From: Verrucomicrobiaceae bacterium
GTDB lineage: Bacteria; Verrucomicrobiota; Verrucomicrobiia; Verrucomicrobiales; Verrucomicrobiaceae
Assembly (NCBI GenBank): GCA_027489965.1
Contig: JAIXZA010000173.1
Coordinates: 1 to 64,000, forward strand
DNA length: 64,000 nucleotides
Direction of reading: 5' to 3'
Positions 18,696-27,127 of the stretch are shown one piece after another (position 1 is the stretch's first letter; every line of letters starts with the position of its first letter). Below the pieces are notes generated by a model, which saw only the letters and a program-made list of their open reading frames with translations, ran no database searches and was not told where the DNA came from. The position numbers and the translations under genes are program-made.

Positions 18696-20738
18696 ATGAC
18701 ACGGATTGTAGCACTCCTCCTCACCCTCAGTTCAATCGCTCATGCGGCAACGGAAGCTGACGTCATCGTCTATGGTTCTACACCGGGCGGTTTTTGTGCT
18801 GCTATTGCGGCTGCTCGTGAGGGAGCTTCGGTAGTGTTGCTGGAGCCGACAGCGCATGTCGGTGGGGTGAATACGGGCGGGCTGAGTTTTAGCGACTCGA
18901 ATCAAACGCTACGCAGCACAGTGCTGGGCCTCTTTGATGAATGGCACAGCCGGATCGAGGCCGACTATGTGAAGCGCGGTGTGACGCTGCCTTACAAGGT
19001 CAGCGTGAAGGATCACACACACTGGACCTATGAGCCGAGCGTTGCTATGCGCATCACTTTGGCGATGCTGGATGAAGCCAAAGTCAAAGTGCACACCAAG
19101 CGAGTGCTCAAGAGTGTGACGAAAGACGGCGCACGCATCACCAAGCTGCAAACGAGTGATGGCGACTTCATCGCGAAGGTCTTCGTTGATGCCAGCTATG
19201 AAGGCGATCTTTTGGCCGCTGCAGGCGTGAGCTGGACCATCGGACGCGAGGGCCGTGCGGAGTTTGGTGAGTCACTGGCTGGGAAGCGCTATCCGAAGCC
19301 TCTCATGCCCATCTCAGGTCGCGACGCAGCGGGAAAGCTGCTGCCATTCATCACCACCGACGATGCGGGGCCTGAGGCCGAGGGTGATAAGAACGTGATG
19401 ATCTACAGCTTCCGCCTCTGCGTGACGAAAGACCCGGCCAATCGCGTACACTTTCCTGCGCCAGCGAACTATGACCCCGCCAAGTTCGAGGTGATGCGCC
19501 GCTTTTGTGCCACTGGCAAGGTTGTGCCGATGTGGGATCTCTATCCGCTGCCGGGCGGTAAATTTGATGCCAATAACGGCATCCACAAACAGTTCTCCAT
19601 GGGCCTGATCGGGGCCTGCAATGGCTGGAGTGAGGCGGATGAAGCAGGCCGGGCGAAGATCTGGGAAGCGCACAAGCAATACACCCTGGAGCTGTATCAC
19701 TTCTTCACTACTGACCCAAGCGTTCCCGAGGCTCTGCGAAAAGAGCATGCTAAGTATGGTCTCTGCCGCGATGAGTTTGCCGATTACGGTCACTTTTCCC
19801 CCCAACTCTATGTGCGCGAGGGTCGCCGCATGAAGGGCCAGTATATAGTGTCGCAGAAAGACATCCAGACCACACCGCAAAAGGACGATGCCATCGCCAT
19901 CTCCTCCTTTCCCATCGACTCTCATGATTGCCAGCGCGTGGCAACAAAGGAGGGCGTCATTAATGAAGGCACCATCATTCCCGTGCTACAAAAGGGCTAT
20001 AAGCATGGCCCCGCCTTTCACATTCCGTATCGCAGCCTCCTGCCGGCCGCCGCCGAGTGTGAAAACCTGCTCGTTCCCGTTGCCCTGTCCTGCACGCACG
20101 TCGCCATTTGTTCCATCCGTGTGGAGCCGACATGGATGATCATCGGCCAAAGCGCTGGAATCGCGGCTGCCCTGAGCGCAAAGCAAAATGTGGCCGTGCA
20201 AAAGTTGCCGTATCCATTGTTGCGTGAGCGCTTGTTAGCGCAGAAACAAGTGCTCGAAATCCCAGAACTTGCCCCAGTAACGACCGAGACCCAAGGACCC
20301 GTCGGCATCGATCCTAAATCGCTTCCCGGAATCATCCTCGATGACACACAAGCCGAGTTCGAAGGTGAATGGAAACATTCTTCAGGTTTCAAACCCTACA
20401 TCAACAGGGGTTACTTTCATGACGACAAGCGAGGCGATGGCCAATCTAAAGCTACCTTTGGCTTTCAAGTGCCCAGGTCCGGCAACTACGATTTACGAAT
20501 CGCTTATTCGGCGCACGAGACACGAGCCAAGAACGTGCCCATCCTGATCGAAAGCGGTGGGGAGAAGATCACCTTAACGTTTGATCAAACCCAACCGCTC
20601 TCCGCTGGAAATGCTTTCCGGAGTGCTGGGGTGATCCAGCTCTCTGCCGGTGGCGAAACCAAGATCATCATCAGCAACACAGGCACCGAAGGCTTTGTTA
20701 TTCTGGATGCTTTGCAGCTCATCTTAATCATGGAGTGA
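18696..20738 (+). CDS. Secreted FAD-dependent oxidoreductase with C-terminal golvesin-like domain
   Basis: A 680-residue protein starting with a Sec signal peptide (MTRIVALLLTLSSIAHAA) from the ATG at 18696; a second ATG 15 bases upstream is less likely. Residues about 22-60 form the FAD-binding Rossmann unit DVIVYGSTPGGFCAAIAAAR with HVGGVNTGGLS, as in the FAD_oxidored family (PF12831). Further FAD-fold blocks are FVDASYEGDLLAAAGV and EPTWMIIGQSAGIAAAL. From about residue 540 a beta-sandwich of the golvesin/xanthan-lyase type follows, with GNYDLRIAYSAHETRAKNVP. Such exported oxidoreductases are abundant in Verrucomicrobia and Planctomycetes near sugar catabolism; the substrate is unknown. 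Confidence 0.82.
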   Translation: MTRIVALLLTLSSIAHAATEADVIVYGSTPGGFCAAIAAAREGASVVLLEPTAHVGGVNTGGLSFSDSNQTLRSTVLGLFDEWHSRIEADYVKRGVTLPYKVSVKDHTHWTYEPSVAMRITLAMLDEAKVKVHTKRVLKSVTKDGARITKLQTSDGDFIAKVFVDASYEGDLLAAAGVSWTIGREGRAEFGESLAGKRYPKPLMPISGRDAAGKLLPFITTDDAGPEAEGDKNVMIYSFRLCVTKDPANRVHFPAPANYDPAKFEVMRRFCATGKVVPMWDLYPLPGGKFDANNGIHKQFSMGLIGACNGWSEADEAGRAKIWEAHKQYTLELYHFFTTDPSVPEALRKEHAKYGLCRDEFADYGHFSPQLYVREGRRMKGQYIVSQKDIQTTPQKDDAIAISSFPIDSHDCQRVATKEGVINEGTIIPVLQKGYKHGPAFHIPYRSLLPAAAECENLLVPVALSCTHVAICSIRVEPTWMIIGQSAGIAAALSAKQNVAVQKLPYPLLRERLLAQKQVLEIPELAPVTTETQGPVGIDPKSLPGIILDDTQAEFEGEWKHSSGFKPYINRGYFHDDKRGDGQSKATFGFQVPRSGNYDLRIAYSAHETRAKNVPILIESGGEKITLTFDQTQPLSAGNAFRSAGVIQLSAGGETKIIISNTGTEGFVILDALQLILIME

Positions 20739-20749
20739 GTGCTTCAATC

Positions 20750-21408
20750 TTATATCAAATGAGGCAACGAAATGACGGATGGATCGTAGCGCACTGATTC
20801 ACCTCACGTCCGGCCATAAAACCCGCCTCTGTCGTAATCACAACGTCGATTTTGCCCAACTTCATCTCACCCGTCCAAAAACAATACATGGCAAACACTG
20901 CCTGCTTGATTCCGGCTGAATGCTCGCTCGCCAGCATCGACAAATACGATGGCACAGGACGCTTTGCCTACATCAATGTCGTGATCATCCGCTGGGCGAT
21001 ACCGCCCGTGTCCCAGACCTGGTCTTTTCTGGGAATGATGTCTTCACCTTACGCATTCAAAAACCGCACAACTTGATCATTCCAAGCTGGCTCACCAATA
21101 TGCTTTAATGTCTCGGCGTCCTTGCCGCCATTGTTGTTATGAATGAGTAAGGGCGTGAACTCCGACTCAATCGCCTCGACCAGCAGAGGATTCGATAGCA
21201 CGTCCCGCCCAAACTGCTGACAGCCTGCACAACCTGGGATCTCCTGGAAGAGGGCAAACAAAGGTTTCTCAGTCTGTTGACTCGAAGCCAAGGCAGCCTC
21301 CAGACCTCTCCCCCAATCGACTTTACCAGCTTCAATTGGCTGATAAGTGCCTGCAAAACAGGAGGAAAGGGCAATCACGATTATCGAAAGTGTTATGAAA
21401 CGGTTCAT
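20750..21408 (-). pseudogene. Broken thioredoxin/MsrA-like fusion lipoprotein gene
   Basis: From an ATG at 21408 the frame encodes a lipoprotein leader (lipobox ALSSC) and a thioredoxin-like domain with GCAGCQQFG, then meets TAA at 21049-21051. The same frame continues sensibly (GEDIIPRKDQVWDTGG) to a TAG at 20968-20970, and again as AKRPVPSYLSML and VFAMYCFWTGEMKLG, a methionine sulfoxide reductase A-like block (GCFW type). A +1 shift near 20795 then restores VRYDPSVISLPHLI. By family pattern both stops stand where Glu would be expected (GAA to TAA, GAG to TAG). I infer a recently inactivated gene of a thioredoxin plus MsrA-like protein. It lies tail to tail with the FAD oxidoreductase. Confidence 0.8.
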
Positions 21409-21564
21409 GATATTGGGAGATGCTAGCCCCAATTCCATTCCAAAAAGATCTAGTTTGATTCATTTTCAGCCGATTGCACAAATAGCTCCAGCGTAGGTAA
21501 TGGAATACAAAACTATGACTGATTATGAAGAAAGTGATAATTTTCAGAAAAAGTTTCTTGGCAA

Positions 21565-21580
21565 TGGCACGGCGAATGCT
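21565..21580 (+). promoter_or_regulatory. Candidate sigma-54 (-24/-12) promoter
   Basis: TGGCACG-GCGA-ATGCT matches the consensus TGGCACG-N4-TTGCW at every fixed place but one, with exact GG-to-GC spacing. It lies about 72 bases before the start of the outer-membrane protein gene. No enhancer-binding activator gene is in the window. Confidence 0.55.
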
Positions 21581-21651
21581 TTAATGTTCGAGTTAGTTGG
21601 TAAGTCTCCCGGGCCGACCACCTAAAACATCAACAAACCTAAATCGACCAC

Positions 21652-22506
21652 ATGAAATTGAAAAGCATGACCTCCGTGATCACTAAGTCAGCAATCGTTC
21701 TTGCAGCTTGCGCTAGCATGAATGCTTTCGCCGGCACCTCCGCTCCTGCAAAGGGCGTTACCCCAACAGTCGAAGAGGGCGGTGCCCTGTTTGATACTTT
21801 GGGTGCAACCCTTGAAGTGGGCTATGACAGCCGCTACTACTTCCGCGGCCTCTGGTTCGCAGACAACACCACATGGGCAGGTGTCAGCCTGAGCGTGCCT
21901 CTCACTGAGAAGCTCTCCCTCGGCTTCGGCGCTCTTTACACGAGCACCGTTGACACCACTGCTGCTGGAGCAAACGACTTCGATTATTCCGAACTCGATC
22001 TCTCCACATCCCTCACCTACGACGCTGGTTTTGCAAAACTTGGTCTCGTTTACACTCATTATGAATTCTTTGATGGATTCTCCGGAAGCAACGCAGGCGT
22101 TCGTAACGGTGCTGGTGAGTTGAACGTTGGTGGCGTTGAAGAAGTCGGTGCAACCATCGCTACTTCCGTCGGTCCAGTGAACCTCTACGGTGGTTTCTAC
22201 TATGACTTCACCATCGGTGCTTCCTACGCTGAAGTCGGTGCAGACGCTCCAATCGCTATCAATAGCTGGTTGAGCCTCGTTCCAGCTGTTAAGGCTGGCT
22301 ACGGCTTCACCAACTACTACACCTTTGGTGGCCACCAGAGCGGTTTGACCCACGTCATCCCTTCCTTGTCCGCTCCAATCAAGCTGACCAAGACTGCTAC
22401 CTTGACCCCATACATTGCTTACAACATCTCCCTCGACACTCGTCACCTGAACAACACTCAGGACAGCGAAATCTTCGGCGGCGTGAAGCTCGGTGTGACC
22501 TTCTAA
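21652..22506 (+). CDS. Outer-membrane beta-barrel protein
   Basis: A 284-residue protein with a signal peptide ending about residue 27 (MNAFAG). Alternating aromatic/hydrophobic and polar residues form amphipathic strands (LEVGYDSRYYFRGLWF, LSLGFGALYTST, AKLGLVYTHYEFF, TLTPYIAYNISL), and the last residue is Phe, the usual signal for assembly by the BAM complex. The pattern resembles the TorF/putative porin families of about 12 strands, but I cannot name a specific family. It stands alone, with a sigma-54-like promoter upstream and a clean terminator downstream, so it is probably a separately regulated and abundant protein. Confidence 0.8.
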   Translation: MKLKSMTSVITKSAIVLAACASMNAFAGTSAPAKGVTPTVEEGGALFDTLGATLEVGYDSRYYFRGLWFADNTTWAGVSLSVPLTEKLSLGFGALYTSTVDTTAAGANDFDYSELDLSTSLTYDAGFAKLGLVYTHYEFFDGFSGSNAGVRNGAGELNVGGVEEVGATIATSVGPVNLYGGFYYDFTIGASYAEVGADAPIAINSWLSLVPAVKAGYGFTNYYTFGGHQSGLTHVIPSLSAPIKLTKTATLTPYIAYNISLDTRHLNNTQDSEIFGGVKLGVTF

Positions 22507-22538
22507 TTCGTCGGGGTCTCAGTTGACTCCTTCTTTTA

Positions 22539-22574
22539 AACTCCCGATCAGTGCTCCTGGTCGGGAGTTTTTTG
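22539..22574 (+). terminator. Rho-independent terminator after the outer-membrane protein gene
   Basis: A stem of AACTCCCGA with TCGGGAGTT around a 12-base loop, followed by TTTTGTTTTT. Confidence 0.85.
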
Positions 22575-22616
22575 TTTTTGCTCGGCAATCAAGACTGTAA
22601 GCTGAGACAATAATCC

Positions 22617-23543
22617 ATGGCTGACGCATCGCCCATTCCCCAAGTAAGTGATCCCTTGGCTTCTGCTTTTATCCAGTTCATGGAGGTGGAGCGGCGTTCG
22701 TCATCGCGCACGTTAGATCTCTATGACCATGCTTTATCCGAGTTCAGGCATCGGCATATTGGCTTCACAAACTGGCACGCGCTGACTTCGGATGACTTTC
22801 GCAAGTATCTCTTTGAGATGATGAAGCGTGAGCTGGAGCGCTCGACCATTCGGCTGCATTTCGCGGCATTGCGCTCCTTTTTTAAATGGCTGACCCGCCG
22901 TCAGGGTTGGACCACGAATCCGCTGCTCGATGTGCAGTTACCCAAGCAGGAAAAGAAGCTGCCGGTTGTCCTGACCTTAACTCAGGTCGTAGAGATGCTG
23001 GCGCTGCCATTAGCACTACCTAAAAGCCCCAGGTCACCTGAATGGGGGCCAGAACGCGACACGGCGATTCTTGAGCTTTTTTATTCGACCGGCATGAGGT
23101 TGGCGGAATTGACCTCCGTAAATGTGGAGGATGTCGATGCATACAGCGACACGGTGCGTGTCATTGGGAAAGGCCGTAAAGAACGTCTTCTACCGGTTGG
23201 TTCACACGCCATGCTGGCGATTCAGCGCTATCGCCAAAAGGCGGGTATTCAGAGTGGACCTTTGTTTTTGAGCAAGCTGCGAAAGCGCATTACCCCCCAA
23301 GCTCTGGCCGATGTGGTGGATAAGTATTGGAAGGCTAGCGGCATGCCGATTCATGTGACTCCTCATAAATTGCGCCACAGTTTTGCCACTCATTTGCTGA
23401 ACAATGGTGCGGATTTACGCAGCGTTCAGGAACTGCTCGGCCATGCCAGCCTAAGTACGACGCAGATTTACACCCATGTCTCGACCCAGAGAATGAAAGA
23501 AGTCTATGAGGCCGCGCATCCTCGGGCCAAGTCCAACCAATGA
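22617..23543 (+). CDS. Tyrosine recombinase, XerC/XerD family
   Basis: A 308-residue site-specific recombinase. The N-terminal core-binding (SAM-like) domain spans residues 10-100. The catalytic domain shows Arg161 (STGMRLAEL), Lys in GKGRKER, HKLRHSF (His250, Arg253), LGHAS (His276) and nucleophile Tyr285 (TQIYTHV), so all catalytic residues are present. Length and the C-terminal end fit the Xer pair that resolves chromosome dimers at dif; an integron or integrase role is less likely because no attC-like sites or cargo lie nearby. XerC and XerD cannot be told apart without comparison. Confidence 0.92.
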   Translation: MADASPIPQVSDPLASAFIQFMEVERRSSSRTLDLYDHALSEFRHRHIGFTNWHALTSDDFRKYLFEMMKRELERSTIRLHFAALRSFFKWLTRRQGWTTNPLLDVQLPKQEKKLPVVLTLTQVVEMLALPLALPKSPRSPEWGPERDTAILELFYSTGMRLAELTSVNVEDVDAYSDTVRVIGKGRKERLLPVGSHAMLAIQRYRQKAGIQSGPLFLSKLRKRITPQALADVVDKYWKASGMPIHVTPHKLRHSFATHLLNNGADLRSVQELLGHASLSTTQIYTHVSTQRMKEVYEAAHPRAKSNQ

Positions 23544-23555
23544 AACCAAGAGTGG

Positions 23556-24689
23556 TTATTTACCCAGTGCTTTTCTGAGCACAGGCTCAAAGAGCTCCGC
23601 CTGTCGCATGAAGCCAAGGTCACTGGCATGAGAGGCATCGGTAGCACCTTCGGTATCGTCACCATAGAGATGATCTCCAGGGATATAGGAGAGATTTTTT
23701 ACGCCTTCTTTGAGAAGCGTTTCATAAGCGGCTTTGAGCGCGGCATGGTTGTCGGTATGGTGCTTCTGCCTAGCTGGGATGATCCAGTCATTGGTATTGC
23801 GTCGATCTTCGACGAGCACAATGGGTGTTTCCGGTTTAGCGGCACGCAGTTGTTTCACAAGAGGGACACATTTGGCCGTGACATCAGCAGGTCCCATGTT
23901 GGGTAAACAGTCGATGACATAACAGGCGGCATCTAGCTGCACCAAATACTCACCGACAGCCTGATCCATGCGGCCATTGCCCGAAAAGCCCAGATTCACC
24001 ACGGGCATGTCCAGCTTACGACCCAAGATCCCTGTGTGAACCATTCCAGGGCGGCTGGCGCAGGCACCATGGGTGATGCTGGTGCCGTAAAAAACGATGG
24101 GCTTTTCTCGCGGGGCCAGTCCTTCAAATTGACTGCCTTTGGCCACGCCAATGCTCAGGGACTCGATCCCATTGTAGAGAGGCAAATAGGCTGCGTATTC
24201 CCGTGAGCCGGGTGCTAGGCCTTTGATAATCTCCGCCTTTACTTCCTGCGTAGCTGGCTTGGTGACCATGACCCACTTCCATTTGCCGTCAGTATCCCGA
24301 GCATAGAGATCTACACCGCTGACACCTGTCGCAGGCATGTGCGGCTGACCGAGTCGATCTTTGCTGAGTTTATAATGCACACTGATCGCCGTCGCATTTG
24401 TTTTGAAACGGACCACCATACCTGCGCTATCTCGGCTCAGACCCCAAACGGCATTGGTCACTTTTCCTTCAGCACTGGCAGGCAGACGATCAAACCAGCG
24501 CTTCCGCTCTTGATCGGGTAAGATGCGCCCTTCGACACCCCACTTCGTCACATCATGCCACTCCAAGTTTTCAGCGGCCTCTTTGTTGACTCCCATGGCT
24601 GGATCGAGCTTGGAGACATCTGGGGCTTTCTGAGCTGAAGCCAACGTTGCTACAGCTAGGAAGGTGAGGAGTTTACAGGAGTTGGTCAT
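23556..24689 (-). CDS. Secreted SGNH/GDSL-type hydrolase with N-terminal beta domain
   Basis: The start at 24689 gives a signal peptide (MTNSCKLLTFLAVATLASAQ); the frame is open further upstream without a plausible start. Residues about 35-185 are a beta-rich domain like the N-terminal domain of SsfX3-type esterases. The SGNH domain follows: block I FYGTSITHGACASRPGM (Ser nucleophile), block II NLGFSGNGRMD (Gly, Asn) and block V with the catalytic His in DASHASDLGFMRQA. It probably removes acyl groups from a sugar. It lies 58 bases downstream of the ketosynthase fusion gene in the same direction and could be co-transcribed. Confidence 0.85.
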   Translation of the reverse strand: MTNSCKLLTFLAVATLASAQKAPDVSKLDPAMGVNKEAAENLEWHDVTKWGVEGRILPDQERKRWFDRLPASAEGKVTNAVWGLSRDSAGMVVRFKTNATAISVHYKLSKDRLGQPHMPATGVSGVDLYARDTDGKWKWVMVTKPATQEVKAEIIKGLAPGSREYAAYLPLYNGIESLSIGVAKGSQFEGLAPREKPIVFYGTSITHGACASRPGMVHTGILGRKLDMPVVNLGFSGNGRMDQAVGEYLVQLDAACYVIDCLPNMGPADVTAKCVPLVKQLRAAKPETPIVLVEDRRNTNDWIIPARQKHHTDNHAALKAAYETLLKEGVKNLSYIPGDHLYGDDTEGATDASHASDLGFMRQAELFEPVLRKALGK

Positions 24690-24747
24690 GGTTGGGATGC
24701 GATAGAGAATGATCAAAAGACGTGCTCCGTCATGCATCTATTTCAAA

Positions 24748-27003
24748 TCATCCAATAACGGCGCTGTAAGCCGCACAAAGAGTTGCGGGTAAAAGCACCT
24801 CAACGGGGGCACCCTCTTTTTTGGCAAGATGAGCTGCCAGTACCAGCTGCCATGCGCCACCGGCCCCCATGCCTTCTCCTAAAACACTGCGCGGATGCAG
24901 CGCGCTTTGCGGCGACTCCTCCCAGGCTTCTTTGGCATGGATTTCGGAGGCATCTACTAGATTGATGCCCGACTCGCCACCGATGCGCGGCATCTTTTTC
25001 AGCAGTTTACTCAGCTTTTCTGCGCGCTCTGATTCGTTGTGGAAGGCATGAGCTACAGAGTGACTGAGCATTAATCCATCGCCTTTTAGGGAGAGCAGCA
25101 GCGCGCCTGCGCCCTCTGAAGCTTTCAAGTCAGGGTGATAATAGGACACGGCCTCTGCCGCTACCCAGTCGCACTCCTCGGCACCAACGACTAGGACATG
25201 ATCGGCGAGATTTTGCATGAGCCAAGTATGTGCCATGGAAATGGCCTCGATGATGGCGCTGGATTCACCAATGAGTGTCGTCGCTGGACCATCCACCCCC
25301 AGAAATGCGGCGACATGAGAAGCTGGTGCGTTGTACACCGTCTCCGGGAAAATCAGAGGGCTGGCCAGGGCCGGCGTCTCGATGACCTCATGGTAAAATT
25401 TGCCACTAAACTGTACGCAACCATTGAACATGAGTTGCACAATGCCAAGCCGACCAGCTCCTTGCGCATTGGGGAATCCAGCTTGTTCCAGTGCCTCAAG
25501 TCCTGCTGCCAGGGAATACTTGGTGATTGGACTGGCGCGACGAAGCCTTGGGAATTTCGGTAAGCGATCCTGCGGCACAGTTGGTGCTTGTAGAATCTGA
25601 CAGGACCAATCGCGGCTAACATAGCTACGGACACATTCAGTCAAAGGCAGCGTCATATTTGCTGTCACGGCTTGTTCCAGCGCTTCTGCACCCCAGCCAG
25701 CTGGGGAGACAGCACCCACGCCGAGAACACGGAGATCTCCAAGATGATAAACTGGAGTGATCTCCCTAGAAGCCGCGTCAGGATGTTTCAGAACTAGGGA
25801 CGCATTCGTTCCGCCAAAGCCGAAACTGTTGGTGAGAGCTACTTTGACAGGGGCCTCCCGAAACTCGCGCACCAGATCAAAACTCACGGCGGGATCAGTC
25901 TCGCGCACATTCAGACTGGCAGGCAACCATTGGCCGCGAAGTGACATGGCGCATATGACTGCCTCGACAGCGCCCGCGCCACCCAGCAGATGTCCCATGG
26001 CCGACTTTGTCGAGCTGACGGCGATGTGCGCAGCCGCTTGCCCCGCCCAATTACGGATAGCGCTGGCTTCAGCCACATCATTGTAGGGTGTGCCAGTTCC
26101 ATGGGAGTTAATGTAATGCACCTCATGCGGAGAGATGCCCGCCATCTGACAAGCCCCAGCCATGGTGCGTAAGGCAGCTTTGCCTTCAGGATCCGGCTGC
26201 GTCAGATGATGCAGGTCGGTTGCAATCGCGTATCCTGAGGCTATGCACAGAGCGCTAGCGCCGCGTTCAGTGGCAGCGTCTTCACTTTCAAGCAGCATGA
26301 CTGCGGCTCCCTCACCCAGAGCAAGGCCATCACGCGCGGCATCAAAGGGACGTGGGATGCCGCTAGGAGCCAAGGCCCTCAGGGTGTCAAAGCCGGAAAA
26401 AACCAGCTCAGCAATCGCATCATAGCCACCTGCTAGAACACGTCTGGCTTTACCGGTCTGAATCATCGCCATGGCATCTCCGATGGCGTTGGCTCCGCTG
26501 GCACAGGCATTGGAGACTACGATCATTGGCCCATGCCAGTCATATTCGATGGCGATGGCATTGAGCTGCTTATGCGGCTGATAGTACTCGATCCTCGCCA
26601 GCTGTCCTGCCAGTTTTGAGGGACTGCTGCGCGCGTGACGGAAGTAGTCTTGACCAATGCTCATGGCACCTGCCGAGGTGCCGATGATGATCGCATCGAC
26701 CCCCTGCATCCCAGGCATTTTTGCCATGGCTAAAGCCTCGCGGATGGCAAGAAGCAGCATCTTGGTTCCCCGGTCGATCAGAGCGTCTCGGCGGCGTGGG
26801 AGTTTGCTAAACAGTCGCTCGTCAGGCAGATCCACTTGGCAGGCCGTTTTAGCAAAACGCTGGCTGACATCAAACATCGTCACCGGCGTGACATTCATCC
26901 GATTGGCCCGAAAAGACGTCTCATTGGCCTGCCAATCCAATCCTAGCGGCGAGACGATGCCTGCCCCAGTGATGAAGATGCGTTTTGAAGATTCAGTGGC
27001 CAC
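24748..27003 (-). CDS. Fused beta-ketoacyl-ACP synthase and inactive ketosynthase-like protein
   Basis: 751 residues, made of two ketosynthase folds in tandem. The first half (1-412) is a complete KAS-II type condensing enzyme: Cys167 in SNACASGAN, His301 in HGTGTPYND, His338 in GHLLGGAGA and the GFGGTNAS tail. The second half (423-751) keeps the fold (GPATTLIGESSA) but has Ser581 where Cys belongs, no HGTGT block, and Glu instead of His in LGEGMGAGGA, so it cannot be a normal catalyst. This resembles a KS/chain-length-factor pair joined in one chain. The start is GTG at 27003. It diverges from the AMP-ligase-like gene at 27128. The product is unknown: an aryl-polyene-like or other fatty-acid-derived lipid is possible. 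Confidence 0.82.
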   Translation of the reverse strand: MATESSKRIFITGAGIVSPLGLDWQANETSFRANRMNVTPVTMFDVSQRFAKTACQVDLPDERLFSKLPRRRDALIDRGTKMLLLAIREALAMAKMPGMQGVDAIIIGTSAGAMSIGQDYFRHARSSPSKLAGQLARIEYYQPHKQLNAIAIEYDWHGPMIVVSNACASGANAIGDAMAMIQTGKARRVLAGGYDAIAELVFSGFDTLRALAPSGIPRPFDAARDGLALGEGAAVMLLESEDAATERGASALCIASGYAIATDLHHLTQPDPEGKAALRTMAGACQMAGISPHEVHYINSHGTGTPYNDVAEASAIRNWAGQAAAHIAVSSTKSAMGHLLGGAGAVEAVICAMSLRGQWLPASLNVRETDPAVSFDLVREFREAPVKVALTNSFGFGGTNASLVLKHPDAASREITPVYHLGDLRVLGVGAVSPAGWGAEALEQAVTANMTLPLTECVRSYVSRDWSCQILQAPTVPQDRLPKFPRLRRASPITKYSLAAGLEALEQAGFPNAQGAGRLGIVQLMFNGCVQFSGKFYHEVIETPALASPLIFPETVYNAPASHVAAFLGVDGPATTLIGESSAIIEAISMAHTWLMQNLADHVLVVGAEECDWVAAEAVSYYHPDLKASEGAGALLLSLKGDGLMLSHSVAHAFHNESERAEKLSKLLKKMPRIGGESGINLVDASEIHAKEAWEESPQSALHPRSVLGEGMGAGGAWQLVLAAHLAKKEGAPVEVLLPATLCAAYSAVIG

Positions 27004-27127
27004 AAGATGATTGATTTGGAAACGACGGACACGGCTTCATGGATTCCTGCGCTTGAACACGTTGCTTGAACTTGCCATTATCACGTCCCGCCTTTCTTGG
27101 TTTAACGGAGCGCGGCAATGAGTGCAA

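Noticed and set aside
20968..21051. Recoded stop codons (selenocysteine or readthrough) in the thioredoxin-like gene
   Set aside because: The stops are TAA and TAG, not TGA, at presumed Glu places, and a further frameshift follows; decay explains all three better.
21688..22446. 252-codon open frame on the minus strand inside the outer-membrane protein gene
   Set aside because: It is the antisense of a well-supported beta-barrel gene with signal peptide, promoter and terminator; its own translation shows no domain and is Ser/Gly/Val-rich as expected for a shadow.
22617..23543. Integron or prophage integrase
   Set aside because: The Xer-like gene has no adjacent attachment sites, cassettes or phage genes; housekeeping dimer resolution is more likely.
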